DNA of 15,207 nt from CAYYWP01 sp050176585 (GCA_050176585.1 JBFXHX010000066.1:1-15207), one strand, 5' to 3'. Positions 1 to 6,978 are shown, counted from the first letter of the stretch. Numbers and translations are program-made. The notes: generated by a model from the letters alone, not told the origin.

Positions 1-500
1 TCTCCGGTGCGCTCGTCGGCGGATTGTGGCTCATCTTCATCGGCATGTTTCTCCGCGGCGCCGCGCGCGCGAGCTATTATGGCGTCGTCGTGGACCAGGC
101 GCTCGGCAGGAGTCACGTGCGCGACCTGATGGTGCGAGATCCCGTGGTGATGAGCGGCGACACCACCGTCAACGAAGCGGTGGAGGATTACTTCCTGCGC
201 CATGGGTACGGGGGCTTCCCGGTAGACAGCGCGGGGCGGATCGAAGGATTGATCTCGCTTTCCATGGTGCAGCGCTGCCCGCGCGAAGAGCGCGGCAGCC
301 GTACGGTCCGCGAGATCATGCGTCCGGTGGACCCGGCGCTCACGATTGCGCCAGAGGCCACCGTGGTCGAGGCGCTCAATCGGATGGCCACCGAAGACGT
401 CGGCCGCTTGATCGTGAGCGAAAACGGTCGGCTACATGGGTTGATCACCCGCTCCGCAATCATCCGCTTCATGCAGATGAAGGCCGCCCTGGAGGGATAG
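1..500 (+). CDS. Site-2-protease-like (M50) membrane protein with two CBS domains, 3' end only
   Basis: The reading frame is open from the left edge, so the 5' part is missing. The visible part begins with a hydrophobic stretch (SGALVGGLWLIFIGMFL), the end of a transmembrane segment. A short amphipathic linker and two tandem CBS domains follow. CBS1 starts near VRDLMVRDPVVM and CBS2 near VREIMRPVDPALTIAP; the second ends in GLITRSAIIRFMQ. A transmembrane end, the linker RAASYYG/RASYYGVVVDQAL and paired CBS domains are the usual C-terminal half of M50 zinc metalloproteases of the Rip3/SpoIVFB type. These cleave membrane substrates, and the CBS pair binds adenosyl ligands. The HExxH site lies outside the window, so protease activity is inferred from family architecture. 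A TTG at 24 could be a start, but the frame continues upstream and the hydrophobic segment would be cut, so I treat it as internal. Confidence 0.8.
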   Translation, partial: SGALVGGLWLIFIGMFLRGAARASYYGVVVDQALGRSHVRDLMVRDPVVMSGDTTVNEAVEDYFLRHGYGGFPVDSAGRIEGLISLSMVQRCPREERGSRTVREIMRPVDPALTIAPEATVVEALNRMATEDVGRLIVSENGRLHGLITRSAIIRFMQMKAALEG

Positions 501-565
501 CGCTGGCGCTCCCTCGTCCGTTCGCGTGCGCCGTCCCGCGACTCCTCGCGACCTCAAACACCGGG

Positions 566-582
566 CGCTCGTTGGACGAGCG
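566..582. terminator. Hairpin between convergent genes
   Basis: CGCTCG and CGAGCG form a perfect 6-bp stem around the 5-nt loop TTGGA, in the 92-bp gap between the convergent CBS-protein and dodecin genes. The position suits a bidirectional terminator. There is no T-run on either side, so intrinsic termination is not established. Confidence 0.3.
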
Positions 583-592
583 TTGCTCGTGG

Positions 593-826
593 TCAGGGCG
601 CTTCGGTGACGAAGGCGACCTTCACATTCACATGATACTCGGCAATCTTGCCCGCGCGTACGACCCCGGTGCTGTGCAGGACGTCGACGCCGGTGATGTG
701 GCGCAACGTCCGAGCCGCCTGGGAGACGGCCTGCTGTGCGGCATCACTCCAGCTCTTGCTGGATACCCCCACAAGCTCGATGACCTTAATGGTCGCCGGT
801 GCCTGAGCGTGATCTGCTTGCGCCAT
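593..826 (-). CDS. Dodecin family flavin-binding protein
   Basis: This 77-residue protein matches dodecin, a small dodecameric cytoplasmic protein that stores or buffers flavins (riboflavin, FMN or CoA, depending on lineage). The core reads IKVIELVGVSSKSWSDAA, then a helix (QQAVSQAARTLRHI), then two strands ending YHVNVKVAFV. That is the beta-alpha-beta-beta order of the family. Trp26 in SKSW corresponds to the conserved tryptophan that stacks on the flavin ring. Length is normal, with about ten extra N-terminal residues. The start is set by a strong ribosome binding site (AAGGAGG, 7 nt before ATG). It is transcribed in the same direction as the upstream usp gene, 192 bp away, so it probably has its own promoter. 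Dodecin next to usp suggests a shared stress or stationary-phase role (inference). Confidence 0.92.
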   Translation of the reverse strand: MAQADHAQAPATIKVIELVGVSSKSWSDAAQQAVSQAARTLRHITGVDVLHSTGVVRAGKIAEYHVNVKVAFVTEAP

Positions 827-1018
827 GAAGTTTCCTCCTTATCGGCAAAGCGGTTGCCAATCGCCGCTGCTGGCGCGGCGGCGACGTGTGCAGAGCCGAG
901 CGCTGGGTGCATTCTCGGATCGAGCGGGTGTTTTTCGACAGATGAGAATAGTTGGTGGCTTCCTTCTCCGGCGCCGTGAGCTGAACAGGGCGCATCTGTC
1001 GTGGCGGCGGAGTGCCAC

Positions 1019-1471
1019 TTACGTATGGCGCACGGTGAGGACCGGGATAGCGCTCGTGCGCACGGTCTGCTCGGCGACCGAGCCCAGCACGAAATGGCCA
1101 AAGCCCGTTCTTCCATGCGTTCCCATGACGATGAGATCGCATTCGAGCTGCCCGGCAGTTCGGGCGATCTCATGCGGTATCGTCGGCTCGACGCCACCGT
1201 CGACCACGTGAATCTGCGTGTCCTCGATATCGGCGAAATGCTGCTCCGCAAATGCCTCGAGCCGCTGTCGCGCCTCTTGGTAAATCCCCTCAATGCGGTA
1301 TTTCACGAACGCCGGGTCCCCGTATGCGTCCGTGATCGCAGATGTGTCTACCATTTCCATGACGTGCACCATGGCATTGACCTGACGGGCCAGCTGCGCC
1401 GCGACTTCGGCCGCTGCAAGCGCGCACGGGGAGTAGTCCGTTGCGACGAGAATCCGCCGGATCGGCTTCAT
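1019..1471 (-). CDS. Universal stress protein, UspA family
   Basis: A 150-residue single-domain Usp protein. The N-terminus IRRILVATDYSPCALAA is the typical first strand and helix. The C-terminal half contains the ATP-binding signature G-2X-G-9X-G-S, seen as Gly117, Gly120, Gly130 and Ser131 (GTHGRTGFGHFVLGS), so this member should belong to the ATP-binding class. The protein ends in the usual dimer strand (IPVLTVRHT). Length is normal. There is no clear Shine-Dalgarno site; a perfect 12-bp palindrome sits 3 nt before the start codon instead. UspA proteins act in the cytoplasm and support survival during starvation, oxidative or oxygen-limitation stress. The exact role here is unknown. The neighbours are dodecin downstream and a PAS kinase gene upstream in the divergent direction. 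Confidence 0.93.
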   Translation of the reverse strand: MKPIRRILVATDYSPCALAAAEVAAQLARQVNAMVHVMEMVDTSAITDAYGDPAFVKYRIEGIYQEARQRLEAFAEQHFADIEDTQIHVVDGGVEPTIPHEIARTAGQLECDLIVMGTHGRTGFGHFVLGSVAEQTVRTSAIPVLTVRHT

Positions 1472-1474
1472 ATG

Positions 1475-1486
1475 CTTCAGCTGAAG
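1475..1486. promoter_or_regulatory. 12-bp perfect palindrome just upstream of usp
   Basis: CTTCAGCTGAAG is self-complementary over all 12 bases and ends 3 nt before the usp ATG, covering the place where a ribosome binding site would sit. It could be an operator or a structure affecting translation. It could also be chance, since no second copy was noticed. Confidence 0.3.
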
Positions 1487-1730
1487 TAAGCAAACACCCG
1501 GCCATTCGAGCTAGGGATAGATGGATGCTCCTCCGCGCCACGCCCGCTGACGTCCCTGGGGGCACTCGCCTCCCCAGTTCCGAATCCTGCGAACAGACGA
1601 CCAGGCTCTCGGCCCCAGCATCGGTTTGGACGCCCGATCTCGTCCCTGCGTGAGTTGCGCGCTTCGCATCTGCTGCCAGGACGCCGCGTGGGGCGCCGTC
1701 TCCAGCTGTCGACGGGCACTTCACCGTGCG

Positions 1731-1744
1731 TTGATTGCAATCTC
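1731..1744. promoter_or_regulatory. Possible FNR/ANR/FixK-type box
   Basis: TTGATTGCAATCTC matches the known FNR-family consensus TTGAT-N4-ATCAA at 8 of 10 fixed positions; the last two bases differ. It lies between the divergent usp and FixL-like kinase genes, 125 bp upstream of the kinase start. Usp genes are frequent FNR/ANR targets in proteobacteria. The match is imperfect and no promoter is placed with confidence beside it. Confidence 0.25.
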
Positions 1745-1868
1745 GGGGTCGATCGGGTTGATGTTGGCCATGCATTCATCTGCGGGGCGGAGCGAGAGAG
1801 AGAGAGAGTGCCGCTCCGCAGAGGTGCGCTCAGAACGGAATTTGCGGGTATGATCGCCGGCGACTGAG

Positions 1869-3410
1869 ATGGCCTCTGGGGGCATGAAAAGAGACTCATT
1901 ACATGACCTCCAGGTCGCCGACGCGCGCTGGCAAGCGGTGCTGGCAACCGCGCGCGATGCGATTATCGCCATCGACACCCAGGGCTGCATCACGCTGTTC
2001 AACCCGAGCGCCGAACAGGTGTTCGGATATCGCGCCGAAGAGGTCGTGGGACACAATGTGAAACTGCTCATGCCGCAGCCGTACCGCGATGAACACGACG
2101 AGTATCTACGGCGGTATCAGCATACCGGAGAAGCACGTGCCATCGGACGAATCCGGTCCGTCCAGGGCCGGCGCAAAACCGGCGAGGTGTTCCCAATGGA
2201 ACTCTCGGTGGCCGAAGCGCACCTCGATGAGGAGGTGCTCTACATCGCCATCCTGCGCGACACCAGTGAACGCCACGCGACGGAGGCGGCGCTCCGCTTC
2301 GAACGCGACTTCGCCGAGCGCCTGATCGATACCGCGCAGATCGGCGTGCTGGTCCTCGACCCGAGCGGCCGAATCGAGCGTTATAACGCGTTCTTGGAAC
2401 AGCTCTCGGGATACCCGCTGGCCACCGTGCGCGGCCGCGACGGAGTGACCACCCTCATCGCCGAACGCGATCGGCCGCGGATGCGGAATTTTTGTGTACA
2501 GGCGATCCGCGCCGGGCAGCTGCGCGGCCAAATGGCTTCCCTGGTCAGCGCCACGGGACACGAACGACAGATCGAATGGAACATTAAACCGCTACTCGAC
2601 GGCAACGGGCAGCTGGTCGGCTTGCTCTGTATGGGCGATGACATTACCGACCGCCTCTCCGCCCAACGCGAGCTGCGAGAGCTGCAACGCGCGGCGCAGG
2701 AGCGCGCGCGCCTGGCCGACGTCGGTGCGGTGACCGCGAAGATCGTCCACGACTTCGGCAATCCCTTGGCCGCTTTGTCGATGCAGGCGCAGCTGATCCT
2801 GCGCCGCGCGCGCCGCGGTGACTTCCACCCGGTTGCGCCGGTGAGCGAGCCTGCGGAGCAGATCCTCCGCACGCTGCGCCGGCTGGAAACGCTCGTACGT
2901 GAGTTCACGGATTTCGCTCGGGATCAGCGCCCGATGGTGCGGACCATACAGGTCGTGCCGTTCCTCGCGTCCTGTGTGGAGATCTGGCAGGCGTTGGCCG
3001 CTGATCGCGGCATCTCAGTCGTGCTCGCGGACATGGACGAAGTACCCGACTTGCGCGGAGATGAGGTGCTGCTTCGCCGCGTCATGGACAATTTGATCAA
3101 GAACGCCATTGAGGCCGTGGACGGGCGGCAAGGTCAGGTGATGGTGTGGGCGCAGATTCCCGCGGCAGGGAAAATCTGTATCGCCGTAGAAGATAACGGT
3201 CCCGGGATTCCGGATGGCCTGGATGTGTTCAGGTTGTTCGAGACAACCAAGGCCGACGGCACAGGTATTGGCCTCGCCGTTGCTAAGGAACTCATCTCCG
3301 CTCATGGCGGCACCATCGAACACGCCCCTCGCGCCCAAGGTGGAACGGTTTTCCGCATACAGCTCCCAATCGCGGGGCCAGCCCTTCACGACAGTGCGCG
3401 ATATGTATGA
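1869..3410 (+). CDS. PAS-PAS sensor histidine kinase, FixL/NtrB-like
   Basis: A 513-residue protein with no membrane segment, so a cytoplasmic sensor kinase. PAS1 (about 17-135) closely resembles the FixL PAS: NPSAEQVFGY, VGHNVKLLMPQPYRDEHD, then RRKTGEVFPMELSVAEA. PAS2 spans about 146-262. The HisKA H-box is IVHDFGNPLAAL with phospho-acceptor His294. The ATPase domain shows the N-box DNLIKNAIEAV, G1 DNGPGIP and the G2 region FETTKADGTGIGLAV. This is the NtrB/FixL (HPK4) type. At the position of FixL's haem-ligating histidine (DPHIIGIGR) it has Arg90 (EARAIGRIR), so PAS1 probably does not bind haem the FixL way. The start is uncertain: an in-frame stop at 1851 limits it to ATG 1869 or ATG 1884, and neither has a good ribosome site. 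The TGA stop overlaps an ATG (ATGA at 3407-3410) that begins a decayed regulator copy. The likely partner is the response regulator at 3588. Confidence 0.93.
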   Translation: MASGGMKRDSLHDLQVADARWQAVLATARDAIIAIDTQGCITLFNPSAEQVFGYRAEEVVGHNVKLLMPQPYRDEHDEYLRRYQHTGEARAIGRIRSVQGRRKTGEVFPMELSVAEAHLDEEVLYIAILRDTSERHATEAALRFERDFAERLIDTAQIGVLVLDPSGRIERYNAFLEQLSGYPLATVRGRDGVTTLIAERDRPRMRNFCVQAIRAGQLRGQMASLVSATGHERQIEWNIKPLLDGNGQLVGLLCMGDDITDRLSAQRELRELQRAAQERARLADVGAVTAKIVHDFGNPLAALSMQAQLILRRARRGDFHPVAPVSEPAEQILRTLRRLETLVREFTDFARDQRPMVRTIQVVPFLASCVEIWQALAADRGISVVLADMDEVPDLRGDEVLLRRVMDNLIKNAIEAVDGRQGQVMVWAQIPAAGKICIAVEDNGPGIPDGLDVFRLFETTKADGTGIGLAVAKELISAHGGTIEHAPRAQGGTVFRIQLPIAGPALHDSARYV

Positions 3411-3768
3411 TTCGACTACTGGACGGCGACGAGACTTTCGGATGGCGCTGGCCGCGAACCTCGCCGATGATGGCTACGACGTCAGGCAATTCGCACGGCC
3501 GGCGGACATCCCGGCGCTGACGTCGTTGAAACCGATTGCGGTACGCATGCTGGATGACCAGATGGAGGGCGAGAACGGCTATGCCCGATGTGTATGATTC
3601 TCCTACTGGACGACGATGACGACTTTCGGGTGGCGCTGGCCGCGAACCTCGCCGATGATGGCTACGACGTCAGGCAATTCGCACGGCCGGCGGACATCCC
3701 GACGTTGACGTCGCTGGAACCGATTGCGGTACTCATCCTGGATTATCAGATGGAGGGGGAGGACGGCT
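3395..3768 (+). repeat. Tandem duplication, unit about 187 bp
   Basis: Unit 1 (3395-3580) and unit 2 (3582-3768) are adjacent direct copies offset by 187 bp at the left and 188 bp at the right. The 1-bp difference is an indel near 3430. Over the last 150 bases I count about 11 mismatches. The unit begins in the last codons of the histidine kinase gene and ends in codon 60 of the response regulator gene. It is therefore a local duplication across the kinase-regulator junction, not a mobile element. Confidence 0.9.
3407..3580 (+). pseudogene. Frameshifted, truncated copy of the response regulator
   Basis: The ATG at 3407 overlaps the kinase stop as ATGA, the usual sign of translational coupling, and gives MIRLLDGDE. 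Compared with the intact copy, one base is missing before GACTTTC (about 3427-3432), so the frame is lost after about 9 codons and stops near 3522. In the shifted frame the rest is still readable: FRMALAANLADDGYDVRQ, then PIAVRMLDDQMEGENG. It breaks off where unit 2 begins. Seven or so residues differ from the intact copy over this part. The beta-3 aspartate region (MLD) is still visible, but the conserved Thr and Lys half is absent. It cannot make a working receiver. Confidence 0.85.
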
Positions 3769-3962
3769 TGTCGTTTGCCGATCGCTTCCACATCGCGCAG
3801 CCCAACGTGCCGATCGTCATCCTGACTGCCTACTGGAGCGGGCACCTCGATTCCGAGATCGCCAGGCGCACGTTCATCAGCCTGCGCCGTAAACCCATCG
3901 ATTACGATGATCTGTTGAAACTCATTCCGCTGAATCGCGGCGGTGACTCGAAAAGGCTCTAG
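3588..3962 (+). CDS. Single-domain response regulator (receiver only)
   Basis: A 124-residue CheY-like receiver with no output domain. It has the acidic pocket at residues 8-12 (a run of five Asp), phospho-acceptor Asp52 (VLILDYQM), Thr80 (VILTAY) and the switch pair Lys102-Pro103 (LRRKP), so all key residues are present. It is the likely phosphorylation target of the kinase upstream. With no DNA-binding part, it must act through protein contacts or pass phosphate on. The start may be ATG 3588 or ATG 3594. The second gives MILLLDDD and corresponds to the coupled start kept in the decayed copy at 3407, so it is probably the ancestral one. The nearest purine-rich stretch (GGAGGG at 3564-3569) is too far upstream to be a convincing ribosome site. 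The duplication has moved this gene about 180 bp away from the kinase stop. Confidence 0.9.
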   Translation: MCMILLLDDDDDFRVALAANLADDGYDVRQFARPADIPTLTSLEPIAVLILDYQMEGEDGLSFADRFHIAQPNVPIVILTAYWSGHLDSEIARRTFISLRRKPIDYDDLLKLIPLNRGGDSKRL

Positions 3963-4021
3963 GCTAGAGGCGATCGCGCGCGAGGCGATCGAGGTCGGAT
4001 GCACGGGGCCGTAGCAGAACC

Positions 4022-4046
4022 GGCGGCGCGCCGCCTGGTCAGGCGG
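4022..4046. terminator. Overlapping GC-rich inverted repeats between convergent genes
   Basis: GGCGGCGCGCCGCC (4022-4035) is a perfect 14-bp palindrome. CCGCCT-GGTC-AGGCGG (4031-4046) is a second stem-loop that includes the stop codon of the ABC gene. They lie at the end of two convergent genes and could stop transcription from either side. No T-run is present. Confidence 0.35.
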
Positions 4047-5784
4047 CCTGCAGCGAAGCCGTTCCATCGTCGCGCGGCACCATCGCCCAGTGCCTCGCGT
4101 GATACGACGCCACCGCAGGCCGCTCGGCGACCGAGATCACGGTAGTGCGGGGTAGGTGGGCGGCAAGCAAGGCGTACACGTGTCGTTCAGTTTGCTCGTC
4201 GACATCGGACGTCGCCTTGTCGAGGAATAGCCACTCGGGCTCGTTGAGTAGCACCCGAACGATGGCGACGCGTTGCTGCTCGTGTGGCGAGAGCTGCTTG
4301 TCCCAGGGGGCGGTGTCGCCCAGACGTTCGACGAGCTGGTCCAGCCCGAGCAGCCGCAAGGTGGCGGTAATCCGCTCATCGGAGAATGTTCCTTCCGACG
4401 CGGGGTACGAGAGCGCGGCCCGCAGTGAGCCCTCGGGGAGATACGGCCGCTGCGGCACGAACAGCGTGCGAGCGGGTGGAGGAACCTCGATGCGCCCGGC
4501 GCCAAACGGCCATATTCCCGCGATCGCCCGCAGAAGCACGGTCTTGCCGGCCCCCGACGGTCCGGTGAGCGCGACGCTTTCGCCGGCGTGCACGGTGGCG
4601 TTGGCGGTATCCATCAACGCGCCGCCGTCGGCAGTCCGTAGCGTCAAGTCCGCGAGCCGAAGCACGGGCGTCTCCCCAGGCACGACGCGGAGGCGGGATT
4701 GCGCCAGATCCTCGTCCGTCGCGTCCATGACCTCCGCGAACATCGCGAGGCGCTCGACGTTGGCGCGCCAGCGCGCCACTTCCTGGTATGCGTAGACGAA
4801 CCAATTGAGCGCTCCCGACACCTGGCCGTATGCGAACCGGATCTGCACGATGACCCCGAGCGTGATCAGGCCGGCGAAGAACCCTGGCGCGGCGACCAGG
4901 AACGGCACGACACTGTTCGCCTGGGCGATGAGGCCGGTGAACACCGCGAGCCGGCGCTGGGCGGCGATGAGCTGCCACCAGTTCTGCATCACCCGGCGAA
5001 AGTGCGCGAGCGCGCCCTCTCGCTCCAGGGTGTCGCCGGAAGAGAGCACCACGGCCTCCACGTTGTCGCGAAATCGCATGAGTGCGTAACGGAAATCGGC
5101 TTCGTAATGGAGCCGGTCGAAGTTCAATGGCACCAGCTGGCGGCCGACGACGTGGGTGAGCCAGGTCGACAGCGCCGCATACAGGACGGCCACCCAGAGC
5201 AGGAACCCCGGGATGTGCAGCTCCGCACTGCCCACCGGCAATCGCGAATGCGTGGACAGCACCCACAGGAGCCCACCGAAGGTCGCGAGAGTCGTCACTG
5301 CGGCCAGCAGGGACAGGGAGAGGCCCAGCGCGCTGGCGACGAAATCGCGCGCGTCTTCGGCGATCCGCTGGTCGGGGTTGTCGACCTCATCGCCATGCAG
5401 CTGCAGCTGGCAATACGCCCGTTTGTTCATCCAGCGATCCACGTAATGAGCCGTCACGCTCCGGCGCCATCGAATTTCCACCAGCTGGCGCAAGTACACG
5501 CGATAGGCACCGACCAGCACGAAGCCCAGGGAGACCGCCGCGAACAGCGCCAGCCCACTCAGGAACTCCGCGGACCGCTTGTCCTGCAGCGCATCGATGA
5601 TGCGGCGCTCGGCATCGGAGAGCAGGAAGGTGCCGTAGACCGTGGAGAGCTCCAGCGCTATGGCCCCCGCCAGGAGCAGTGCCCCGCGGCGCCCTTGGGG
5701 CGACATCCAGTACACCCGGATCAACCGCCACAGATGTCGGCCAAAACGGCGATCGAAAACCGCGGGTCTGGGTCGCCTACGCAT
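4039..5784 (-). CDS. ABC transporter, fused membrane domain and ATPase (SbmA/BacA/YddA type), degenerate ATPase
   Basis: A 581-residue half-transporter. The N-terminal membrane domain has hydrophobic segments near 35-55, 75-95, 155-180, 195-215 and 285-330. It carries features of the ABC_membrane_2/SbmA-like fold: LVEIRWRR, then NPDQRIAEDARDFV, and later VPLNFDRLHYEADFRYALMRFRDN. The ATPase domain has an intact Walker A (GPSGAGKT, Lys414) and Q-loop (FVPQRPYLPEGSLRAAL). Three usually fixed positions are changed. The signature is LSPHEQQ (498-504) instead of LSxGEQ, the residue after Walker B Asp522 is Lys523 instead of Glu (LDKATSDVDE), and the H-loop histidine is Glu554 (SVAERPA instead of SVGHRST). 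The start follows GAGGAG by 7 nt. Family members export or import peptides, fatty acyl compounds or cofactors; the substrate here is unknown. ATP hydrolysis may be weak, or may need a partner with intact sites. Confidence 0.88.
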   Translation of the reverse strand: MRRRPRPAVFDRRFGRHLWRLIRVYWMSPQGRRGALLLAGAIALELSTVYGTFLLSDAERRIIDALQDKRSAEFLSGLALFAAVSLGFVLVGAYRVYLRQLVEIRWRRSVTAHYVDRWMNKRAYCQLQLHGDEVDNPDQRIAEDARDFVASALGLSLSLLAAVTTLATFGGLLWVLSTHSRLPVGSAELHIPGFLLWVAVLYAALSTWLTHVVGRQLVPLNFDRLHYEADFRYALMRFRDNVEAVVLSSGDTLEREGALAHFRRVMQNWWQLIAAQRRLAVFTGLIAQANSVVPFLVAAPGFFAGLITLGVIVQIRFAYGQVSGALNWFVYAYQEVARWRANVERLAMFAEVMDATDEDLAQSRLRVVPGETPVLRLADLTLRTADGGALMDTANATVHAGESVALTGPSGAGKTVLLRAIAGIWPFGAGRIEVPPPARTLFVPQRPYLPEGSLRAALSYPASEGTFSDERITATLRLLGLDQLVERLGDTAPWDKQLSPHEQQRVAIVRVLLNEPEWLFLDKATSDVDEQTERHVYALLAAHLPRTTVISVAERPAVASYHARHWAMVPRDDGTASLQAA

Positions 5785-6471
5785 GCAGGGCTCCTCTCAG
5801 TCGATCGTCGCGCCGTGGCCTGACGGCGCCGCCTTTGCTCGCAGTGTCGTGGCCGGCAGAGCAGCCGGGGTGTTTCTGCCCGGCGCGGGATGAATTTGCG
5901 AGCGCGGATGGGCCGCCTGCGGAAAACGTCCGCAACCATCGCTCGCGGACCCCCGAGCTGAGAAAAAGGCGACATGCGCCTGCGCTATGGAGACCGCAGG
6001 CGCGTCGCGTTCGCCCGGCTACCAAGCGCAATGCCGGCGAGTGGGCGGGCGCCGTGCACCAGTGCGGCACTACCGGACAGGCGATAGGTGCCGACCGGTG
6101 GTCGGAGGGCTACGGCCCGACGCGGGCGTCCCGCGGTGTCGCCGCTGCTCTTCGGCCCAGAGTCGCGCGTCGCGACGCATCATCGAACGCCACCTGGCGC
6201 GGCGCCGCGGCAACGACGCCGACGGCGTCGGCCGCCTCCGTGCCGCCCGGTGCAGGGTCCGAAGCGCGGGTTACAGGCGTGCGAGGCCGCGCGGCAGCGG
6301 GAGTGAACCTCCACCTCGAGATGACAGGCGCGCGCGAATGACCAAGGAACTGAGCGCCGTGATTCGTGGCGCAGCGAAGAGGGGCGTGGCGGCCCAGCGT
6401 TGCACTACTTCCCCCTAGTTCCAGTGTTGGGAAATGCAGCGGTGCCGCCGCTGGCCCGCATGCAGCGCGCG
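5785..6471. other. Gene-poor region upstream of the ABC gene
   Basis: I find no recognisable gene in 687 bp. Long open frames exist on both strands, but their composition (Arg, Ala, Pro and Gly runs, no domain pattern) is what high-GC non-coding DNA gives. The region should contain the promoter of the ABC gene. It has two clear inverted repeats: 5918-5934 (TGCGGA, 5-nt loop, TCCGCA) and the 9-bp stem at 5976-6003. A decayed gene cannot be excluded. Confidence 0.55.
5976..6003 (-). terminator. 9-bp perfect stem-loop
   Basis: GCGCCTGCG and CGCAGGCGC pair perfectly around a 10-nt loop. On the minus strand the stem is followed, after 8 nt, by a run of five T (5962-5966). The T-run is farther from the stem than in a canonical intrinsic terminator. 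It could end the transcript of the small gene at 6472-6720 before the ABC gene. Confidence 0.35.
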
Positions 6472-6720
6472 CTATGAGGTGCTCTCCTGGCGGTAAGGCG
6501 CCAGGGGTTTCCAGTCACGGGCGTACCATGGACAGGTGCCGTCATCGGCGAGGAAGGAGCCCTGGCAATCCAGGTGGCCGAGGTGTCGCCGTGCGAGGTC
6601 GTGTACGCTCCCATCCTCGGCTACCCGGGCGCATGGTTTGCCGTCCGGATCGTACATCAGCCCATCCTGATCGATGTGCCCGACGTATGCACCGTAGAAG
6701 TCGAAGCAGTAGTGGTTCAT
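6472..6720 (-). CDS. Small protein of unknown function, 82 residues
   Basis: I do not recognise the family. The case for a real gene is the excellent ribosome site (GGAGGAG, 7 nt before ATG) and a protein-like composition, unlike the arginine-rich shadow frames around it. The sequence starts MNHYCFDFYGAYVGHIDQDG and contains two short echoes of a strand-turn pattern. These are VGHIDQDGLMYDPDGKPCARV, and then DGSVHDLARRHLGHLDCQGSF, with LGHLD echoing VGHID. It has three cysteines (CFDF, PCARV, LDCQG) plus a fourth in DGTCPWYARDW, and many Asp and His, so metal binding or a disulfide is conceivable but unproven. No signal peptide or membrane segment is visible. It stands alone, downstream of the stressosome operon on the same strand with a 258-bp gap, and probably has its own promoter. 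Confidence 0.7.
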   Translation of the reverse strand: MNHYCFDFYGAYVGHIDQDGLMYDPDGKPCARVAEDGSVHDLARRHLGHLDCQGSFLADDGTCPWYARDWKPLAPYRQESTS

Positions 6721-6807
6721 CGGCTTCTCCTCCGCAGGGAAACCGCCCGCCGTGGCGAGCCAACATGTGGTGCAGCGAACGCCATGCCACTGAGTGAAGG
6801 CGGCGGG

Positions 6808-6939
6808 CGGCTGAAGAGCCGGGGCATTATTCTCAGCTATCGGAAATCGTATCTGCGACCGCTACTGCGGGCGGTGGTAACGCTCGCGGAGCGTACGTTC
6901 AGGCCGGCGGTGCATGGCGGCGCGCTGAAGAGCCGCGCC
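6808..6939. repeat. Two hairpins sharing a 12-bp core
   Basis: GCTGAAGAGCCG occurs at 6810-6821 and 6924-6935. Each copy sits in a different stem-loop: CGGCT-GAAG-AGCCG at 6808-6821, and GGCGCG, 9-nt loop, CGCGCC at 6919-6939. They lie between the end of the stressosome operon (6979) and the small gene (6720), both on the minus strand. Operon termination or a regulator site are possible roles. No T-run follows either stem. Confidence 0.4.
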
Positions 6940-6978
6940 GGCAAACAGCTGCACCGATGGTCCCGAGGTACGGGGGAA

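Larger units (their letters stand above)
1472..1868. other. Divergent intergenic region between usp and the PAS kinase gene
   Basis: This 397-bp spacer separates two divergent genes. Reading frames here are short and have no family-like composition, so I call no gene. It should hold promoters for both directions. It contains a palindrome next to usp, a possible FNR-like site near 1731, a short (GA)n tract at 1794-1808, and a TATGAT hexamer at 1849-1854 that could be a -10 element for the kinase gene. I could not pair the hexamer with a good -35. Confidence 0.6.

Noticed and set aside
26..979. 317-codon plus-strand frame across the CBS protein, dodecin and spacer
   Set aside because: It overlaps two recognisable proteins and has shadow-like arginine-rich composition.
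1794..1808. (GA)n tract as a phase-variation repeat
   Set aside because: Only about seven units, not inside a coding region and not placed between clear promoter elements.
3214..3597. 127-codon frame ending in a receiver-like sequence
   Set aside because: Its first half is a shadow of the kinase; only the second half is meaningful, as the frameshifted relic of the duplicated regulator.
3967..3991. GAGGCGATCG direct repeat (two copies) as a regulatory site
   Set aside because: Two short GC-rich copies after the end of a gene, with no further copies noticed; likely chance.
4699..5823. Long plus-strand open frame (374 codons) antisense to the ABC gene
   Set aside because: Composition is His, Gln, Arg and Glu rich with no domain pattern; it is the antisense shadow of a clear ABC transporter.
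5679..6341. 220-codon plus-strand frame through the 5.8-6.3 kb spacer
   Set aside because: No domain, no ribosome site, and it begins inside the ABC gene; typical of stop-poor high-GC DNA.
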